Shown: positions 6,545-9,628 of the stretch, in pieces
Layout: each line of letters opens with the position of its first letter
Position numbering within the stretch: the first letter of the stretch is position 1
Assembly: GCA_044224215.1 (NCBI GenBank)
Contig: JBGAKX010000167.1
Span: forward strand, 1-9,628
Direction: 5' to 3'
DNA from: DAOMFM01 sp035429825
GTDB taxonomy: Bacteria; Acidobacteriota; Blastocatellia; UBA7656; JADIYM01
Length of the DNA: 9,628 nucleotides
Notes under the pieces: generated by a model
Seen by the model: only the letters and a program-made list of their open reading frames with translations
Database searches by the model: none
Told to the model about the DNA's origin: nothing
Position numbers and translations under genes: made by a program

Positions 6545-6552
6545 TCACTGGC
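6527..6552. repeat. Two overlapping short inverted repeats at a gene end
   Basis: GGCTG-T-CAGCC (6527-6537) and GCCAGT-(7 bases)-ACTGGC (6534-6552) share bases, so only one hairpin could form at a time. They sit at the 3' end of the secreted-protein gene, whose TGA is at 6545-6547. There is no T-run on the minus strand after them, so they are not a standard intrinsic terminator. They could slow RNA decay, or may be chance. Confidence 0.4.
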
Positions 6553-7003
6553 AGTGGCATCCGACCGGCGATTCGACGATCTCGAGACCGAGCGATCGCA
6601 GGATCGTCCGAACGCGGACGAGCGTTGCAAACCGGGGGTCGGTCGCGCTCGACACACCGTCCTTCCACACGGGCATTCGAGGTGAGAGTGACAGCGCGAT
6701 GATCCTTCCCCACGGCCAACGTCCAAGCGGCAACCGAACGATCGCAGCCGCCAGCTTGTCGACGGGGACCGGATGCTCGGGATGTGTGCTGCCGTCCTCG
6801 AACAGATAGATGCCTTCCGTATCCACCATCACGCGAGGATTCGGCCAGTCGTTCGCCATGCGCGGTTTGTACACCGCCGGGTCGGCAGGCGGAATTTTGC
6901 GGCTCAGACGCGGTTCCTTACCATCGGCCACGACCGATGCGAGCGACACGGCGACGACCATCGCCATCGCCAGAACCGCGCAACGCCGGGTCACGACGGG
7001 CAC
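6545..7003 (-). CDS. Small secreted hypothetical protein
   Basis: A 152-residue protein with a Sec signal: MPVVTRR, then a hydrophobic core (8-25) and a likely cleavage after ASVVA 26. The mature part has a well-defined, non-repetitive composition: ANDWPNPRVMVDTEGIYLFE (50-69), VPVDKLAAAIVRLPLGRWPW (79-98), GRIIALSLSP (99-108), then RFATLVRVRTILRSLGLEIV (124-143). The PVxxDKLA..L segment followed by a short strand recalls the periplasmic domain of ExbD-like proteins, but the length and the signal peptide do not fit that family and I would not assign it. It ends with two cysteines (CHC, 149-151). GTG 7003 lies inside the end of the kinase-like gene (13-bp overlap), so the two are probably translated together. 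Function unknown. Confidence 0.72.
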   Translation of the reverse strand: MPVVTRRCAVLAMAMVVAVSLASVVADGKEPRLSRKIPPADPAVYKPRMANDWPNPRVMVDTEGIYLFEDGSTHPEHPVPVDKLAAAIVRLPLGRWPWGRIIALSLSPRMPVWKDGVSSATDPRFATLVRVRTILRSLGLEIVESPVGCHCQ

Positions 7004-7635
7004 GATGCCTCCGGGCTGTAGAGCCCGCCCGTCCGTTCGAGCCAGTCGGCAACACGCTCGACCGCGGCCGGCACATCGTTGTCGGACACGTCGAGCGCCA
7101 GCGTGGGCAGACGCGATTCGGACACGAGCCGCTCCATCAACTCCTGTTCGGCGACGAAGACGCCGAGATCGTCATACTGCGACGGATTGCCCGACACCTT
7201 CAGGCGCTCGCTCCGCGCCGCGGCAAACGACTCGGGCGTGCGCGTGCAGAACACGAGCCGGAAGCCGAGCACCGCGAGCCGGTCCTCGAGCCAGGCAAAG
7301 TCGTAGTCCATCCCGCGCGCCTGTATCTGGTACGCCCGCGTCGACACGTGAAACCGGTCCACGATCCACGAGTAGTACCGCTGCAGCTCGAAGAGCCGCA
7401 CCCACGTGGCGTATGTCTCGAGCGCGAGCGCCTCCTCGTCCGGCGCAAAGTTGATCAGCCCGCGGCCCCACGGAAAATTCGTGAACGCGCACCACTCGGC
7501 GGAGACGAGCGGCGAGTGATACCGGTACTTTCGCGGACCCACGATGCGAGGATGCTCGTTCAGGGCGAACGCGATGTCGGTCTTGAACGTCAGCCGCGTG
7601 CCCTCGAGGATGACCTTTGGACAGAGCTTGGGCAT
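6991..7635 (-). CDS. Thymidylate-kinase-like P-loop protein with atypical Walker A
   Basis: A 214-residue cytosolic protein with the layout of a nucleoside/nucleotide kinase of the thymidylate kinase type. Strand VILEG (8-12) leads into EGTRLTFKTDIAFALN (11-26). The spacing equals a Walker A motif, GxxxxGK[ST], but Phe17 replaces the glycine before Lys18-Thr19. Later come a DRFHVSTRAYQ motif (93-103), resembling the DR..S..AYQ motif of thymidylate kinases, strand GFRLVFCTR (124-132) with TPESF, and a LID-like stretch rich in Arg/Lys (RSERLKVSGNPSQYDDL, 141-157). The C-terminal LPTLALDVSD (177-186) and helix match the end of the fold. Segments such as YRYHSPLVSAEW and FTNFPWGRGLINF are distinctive and suggest a separate subfamily. 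ATG 7635 lies eight bases after the stop of the GNAT gene. Whether it still binds ATP is open. Confidence 0.8.
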   Translation of the reverse strand: MPKLCPKVILEGTRLTFKTDIAFALNEHPRIVGPRKYRYHSPLVSAEWCAFTNFPWGRGLINFAPDEEALALETYATWVRLFELQRYYSWIVDRFHVSTRAYQIQARGMDYDFAWLEDRLAVLGFRLVFCTRTPESFAAARSERLKVSGNPSQYDDLGVFVAEQELMERLVSESRLPTLALDVSDNDVPAAVERVADWLERTGGLYSPEASCPS

Positions 7636-7643
7636 CGCGCCGG

Positions 7644-8165
7644 CTACGACCCTTCCCGCGCGGCCCACTCGGAGCGCGAAATTGCATAGACGCGCACCGG
7701 TGTGCCAAAGATCACGGCCTCGCCGTCGTGGCGCTCGCCGATGCGCTCGGCGACGCGAATAGAGTTCGCGTTGTCCGGATTGATGAGACTGATCACGCGC
7801 TCGCGCCCGAGCGTCGTGAATGCGTGCGTGAGCGATGCCTGCGCACCCTCGGTCGCAATCCCGCGCCCCCAGAAACTCCGCCTGAGCGTCCATCCGACCT
7901 CGAAATCCGGCCACCCCTCGGGCTGCCAGCACCCGAGCCGGCCAGCGAACTCGCCCGTTTCGCGCCATTCGACGCCCCAGAAGCCAAACCCGCGCAGGCA
8001 CCAGTGTCCGAGCACCGTCGCCATCTGCCGCCACGCCATGTCGCGATCGACCGTGCCTCCGAGGAATCGCATGACCTCGGGGTCGGCGCACATCTCGGCG
8101 TAGGCGTCGAGGTCCGAATCGCGCAGTGGCCTGAGGATCAGCCGAGGTGTTTCGATCGTGATCAT
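7644..8165 (-). CDS. RimJ/RimL-type GNAT acetyltransferase
   Basis: A 173-residue protein of the Acetyltransf_3 (RimJ/RimL) branch. It shows TPRLILRPLRDSDLDAYAEM (6-25), strand and loop FWGVEWRETGEFAGRLG (62-78), EVGWTLRRSFWGRGIATEGA (89-108) with the acetyl-CoA-binding WGRGIATE turn, and NPDNANSIRVAERIG (129-143), the usual helix near the end. Such enzymes acetylate an amine from acetyl-CoA; the targets can be ribosomal proteins, antibiotics or metabolites, and the sequence does not tell which. ATG 8165 overlaps the TGA of the preceding GNAT gene as ATGA (8162-8165), and its TAG is eight bases before the kinase-like gene, so it sits firmly inside an operon. Confidence 0.92.
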   Translation of the reverse strand: MITIETPRLILRPLRDSDLDAYAEMCADPEVMRFLGGTVDRDMAWRQMATVLGHWCLRGFGFWGVEWRETGEFAGRLGCWQPEGWPDFEVGWTLRRSFWGRGIATEGAQASLTHAFTTLGRERVISLINPDNANSIRVAERIGERHDGEAVIFGTPVRVYAISRSEWAAREGS

Positions 8166-8650
8166 CTGCTCTCACTCGAGCCGCTCCCGGCGCGGCCTCC
8201 GTTGAAGATCTCCATCCATATATCCGGGTTCGACAGCTCCGCAAAGCCGAACTGACGATACAGTTCGTGCGCGTCGCGTGTCGCGAGCATCCACCGGCGC
8301 AGACCCTGCAGCTCCGGGTGCGCGAGCACGACGTCCACGAGCCACTTGCCGAGACCGTTGCCGCGATGCGCTTCGAGCACGTAGACATCGCACAGATACG
8401 CAAACGTCGCGTGATCCGAGATCACTCGCGCGAAGCCAACCTGCCGTCCATCGTGGTACAAGCCAAAGCAGATCGAATGCGCGAGTGATCGCTCGATCTG
8501 CTCGCGCGATCGACCGGCAGCCCAGTACGAACGCGACAGGTAGTCGGCTACGGCGTCGACGTCGATGCGCGCCGTGTCGGTGCTGATCGCGTACTCGCCC
8601 TTCCGCTGCTCGATGACACTCGCGTCTCCGAACACGTCGACTACACCCAT
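8162..8650 (-). CDS. GNAT family N-acetyltransferase
   Basis: A 162-residue acetyltransferase from a different GNAT branch than its neighbour. Seen: EYAISTDTARIDVDAVADYL (19-38), SYWAAGRSREQIERSL (41-56), strand CFGLYHDGRQVGFARVISDH (61-80), the core strand FAYLCDVYVLEAHRG (83-97) with the R96-G97-N98-G99-L100-G101 acetyl-CoA pyrophosphate loop, and the conserved LRRWMLATRDAHELYRQFGF (117-136). Substrate unknown. ATG 8650 lies ten bases inside the end of the ATPase gene; the frame is open further upstream only in antisense-like, Arg-rich sequence within that gene. The last dozen residues are Gly/Ser-rich. It ends in the ATGA shared with the next GNAT gene. The two neighbours are too different to be a recent tandem duplication. 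Confidence 0.92.
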   Translation of the reverse strand: MGVVDVFGDASVIEQRKGEYAISTDTARIDVDAVADYLSRSYWAAGRSREQIERSLAHSICFGLYHDGRQVGFARVISDHATFAYLCDVYVLEAHRGNGLGKWLVDVVLAHPELQGLRRWMLATRDAHELYRQFGFAELSNPDIWMEIFNGGRAGSGSSESR

Positions 8651-9628
8651 GCATCCGTGACCGTACCGTCTTCCGCGCGCCACTGCGGAGCCCACGCAAG
8701 TGTCGTGAGACGGACGGCAATGTTCGCCTTTGAAGGCTTGAGCGTGACCGTCTCGAACGTCTCGGTCGACGGATCGATACTCGCGGCGACCGACTCGCTC
8801 TCGGACTTGAACTCCGCGTCGAGATCGGCGAGCTGCTGCTGAACGGCGGCCAGGTTCTCGTTTGCACGGTCCACGTCCTGTCCTTCCTTCATCGTCCGGC
8901 TGACGCCACGCGCCGCGCTTCCGACCTTGCCAAGCGCCGCGGAACCGAGCGACTTTCGTCCGAAGAGCGACCCGAGAATCGACGCGCCAAAACTGACGGC
9001 CGTGTCGATCTTGGTACTCTTGGCCTGCTCGGCCTCGCGCTCTGCGATCTGCTGGGCGCGCCGGACCCTTTCCTGCAACGCCGCAAGCTTTGGCGCATAC
9101 CGCTGGCGGAGCTTCTCGACCTCGGCATCCCGTCGCTCGCGGGCAACCATCTGCAGTCTGACCCGGAACGCGCGTTCGTCCTCGCCCGGTTGAGCGGTCT
9201 CGCCCGTGCTCGGGCTCTTCAACAGTTCCGCCTTTTGCGTCCGATACAGCCAAGCGCCGAAATCCTTGGACCATGCGGCATAGCTCTTCGCCTTGCCCGC
9301 GGCTGCGGGAAGATCCGCAAACGTTGCGCCTTCCGCCTGTTCGCGTTCGAGATCGTTGACGGCAAACGAGATCAGGTTTGCATCGTCCCAGTTCACCGCA
9401 ACGGCCGAATCGGTGATCGGAGCGAGCGCGTTGACGTCGAGAACGATCTCGAGCCCCTTCTTGGCATCGCCGCACCGCACCTCGGCCGACCCCAGCATCA
9501 TCGGCGCATACGCGAGCGCCGCGCCGCCGGGCTGCGCGCTCCGCACGGGAAGGAAGTACTGGACGATCTCGGGCGGCAGCACCGGCCGCTGCGACGCAGC
9601 CGCGACGGGCACGGCGGTCGCCGCGGGC
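8641..9628 (-). CDS. C-terminal part of a HerA/DUF87-like ATPase (N-terminus off right edge)
   Basis: Only the last 328 residues are visible; the frame is open to the right window edge. After an Ala-rich linker come PVLPPEIVQYFLPV and a beta-rich domain (to about residue 125). A long charged coiled coil (about 150-203) leads into a Gly/Ala/Ser-rich segment, AVSFGASILGSLFGRKSLG (210-228), then a second coiled coil (246-285) and a short beta tail ending in WV. From memory this ending, with its FGRK hairpin, is the C-terminus of large bacterial proteins annotated as ATP-binding or helicase HerA-domain (DUF87-like). The ATPase domain itself is not in the window, so the assignment rests on the tail alone. 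The TAG at 8641 lies inside the start of the GNAT gene. It appears to be upstream in the same operon as the two GNATs and the kinase-like gene. The GTG at 9612 is not taken as a start. Confidence 0.7.
   Translation of the reverse strand, partial: PAATAVPVAAASQRPVLPPEIVQYFLPVRSAQPGGAALAYAPMMLGSAEVRCGDAKKGLEIVLDVNALAPITDSAVAVNWDDANLISFAVNDLEREQAEGATFADLPAAAGKAKSYAAWSKDFGAWLYRTQKAELLKSPSTGETAQPGEDERAFRVRLQMVARERRDAEVEKLRQRYAPKLAALQERVRRAQQIAEREAEQAKSTKIDTAVSFGASILGSLFGRKSLGSAALGKVGSAARGVSRTMKEGQDVDRANENLAAVQQQLADLDAEFKSESESVAASIDPSTETFETVTLKPSKANIAVRLTTLAWAPQWRAEDGTVTDAWV

Noticed and set aside
6784..7689. Plus-strand frame of about 300 codons opposite the kinase-like gene
   Set aside because: Arg/Pro-rich antisense shadow; the minus strand has two overlapping genes with proper protein features.
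8651..9475. N-terminal extension of the GNAT protein through the ATPase gene
   Set aside because: The extension is Arg/Gly-rich nonsense overlapping the ATPase coding sequence; the GNAT domain begins after ATG 8650.
6991..9628. Known antiphage defence system
   Set aside because: A HerA-like ATPase can occur in defence loci, but no nuclease, SIR2, methyltransferase or other partner is present, and the ATPase domain is outside the window.

Overview
The window is a high-G+C bacterial chromosome segment with short intergenic gaps, many start/stop overlaps and several GTG starts. Cleavable signal peptides, a family-39-type membrane glycosyltransferase and an LIC_13387-like membrane protein point to a diderm, soil- or sediment-type bacterium. 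From memory, this family mix and the TCTGCG-type intergenic repeat fit Acidobacteriota-like genomes or other poorly cultured high-G+C phyla, but that placement is a guess. No rRNA, tRNA, CRISPR array, transposase, phage gene or recognisable defence system was seen.

Left part (1-3310). A GT39-type polytopic glycosyltransferase on the minus strand runs off the left edge. Across a gap of about 170 bp, a plus-strand cluster of three genes reads away from it: a small beta-rich hypothetical protein (1149-1487), a secreted proline-linker protein of unknown function (1513-2217), and rsgA, the circularly permuted GTPase of 30S subunit maturation (2234-3310).

Junction (3311-3538). This is the only convergent intergenic region. 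It holds about 2.8 copies of a 61-bp tandem repeat (3361-3533), itself partly built of 10-bp TCTGCG units, ending six bases short of the msrA stop codon.

Right part (3539-9628). Every gene is on the minus strand, so transcription runs right to left. In that order: the C-terminal part of a large protein resembling HerA/DUF87-type ATPases (partial), two GNAT acetyltransferases, a thymidylate-kinase-like protein with an altered P-loop, a small secreted hypothetical protein, a conserved His-containing hypothetical protein, an ABM-fold monooxygenase-like protein, an LIC_13387-like membrane protein, an ACT-domain protein, an AHSA1-type SRPBCC protein and the methionine sulfoxide reductase MsrA. The first five overlap or lie within 8 bp of each other and look like one operon. 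The membrane/ACT pair shares an ATGA. The last stretch has a repair and small-molecule-handling flavour, but the genes do not form a known pathway.

Main oddities: msrA and the SRPBCC gene next to it each carry a frameshift while the downstream codons stay fully family-like, which suggests sequence error or very recent decay; and the kinase-like protein has Phe where the Walker A glycine should be. I found no convincing new multi-gene system; the best candidate for follow-up is the ATPase-GNAT-GNAT-kinase-like-secreted protein operon.
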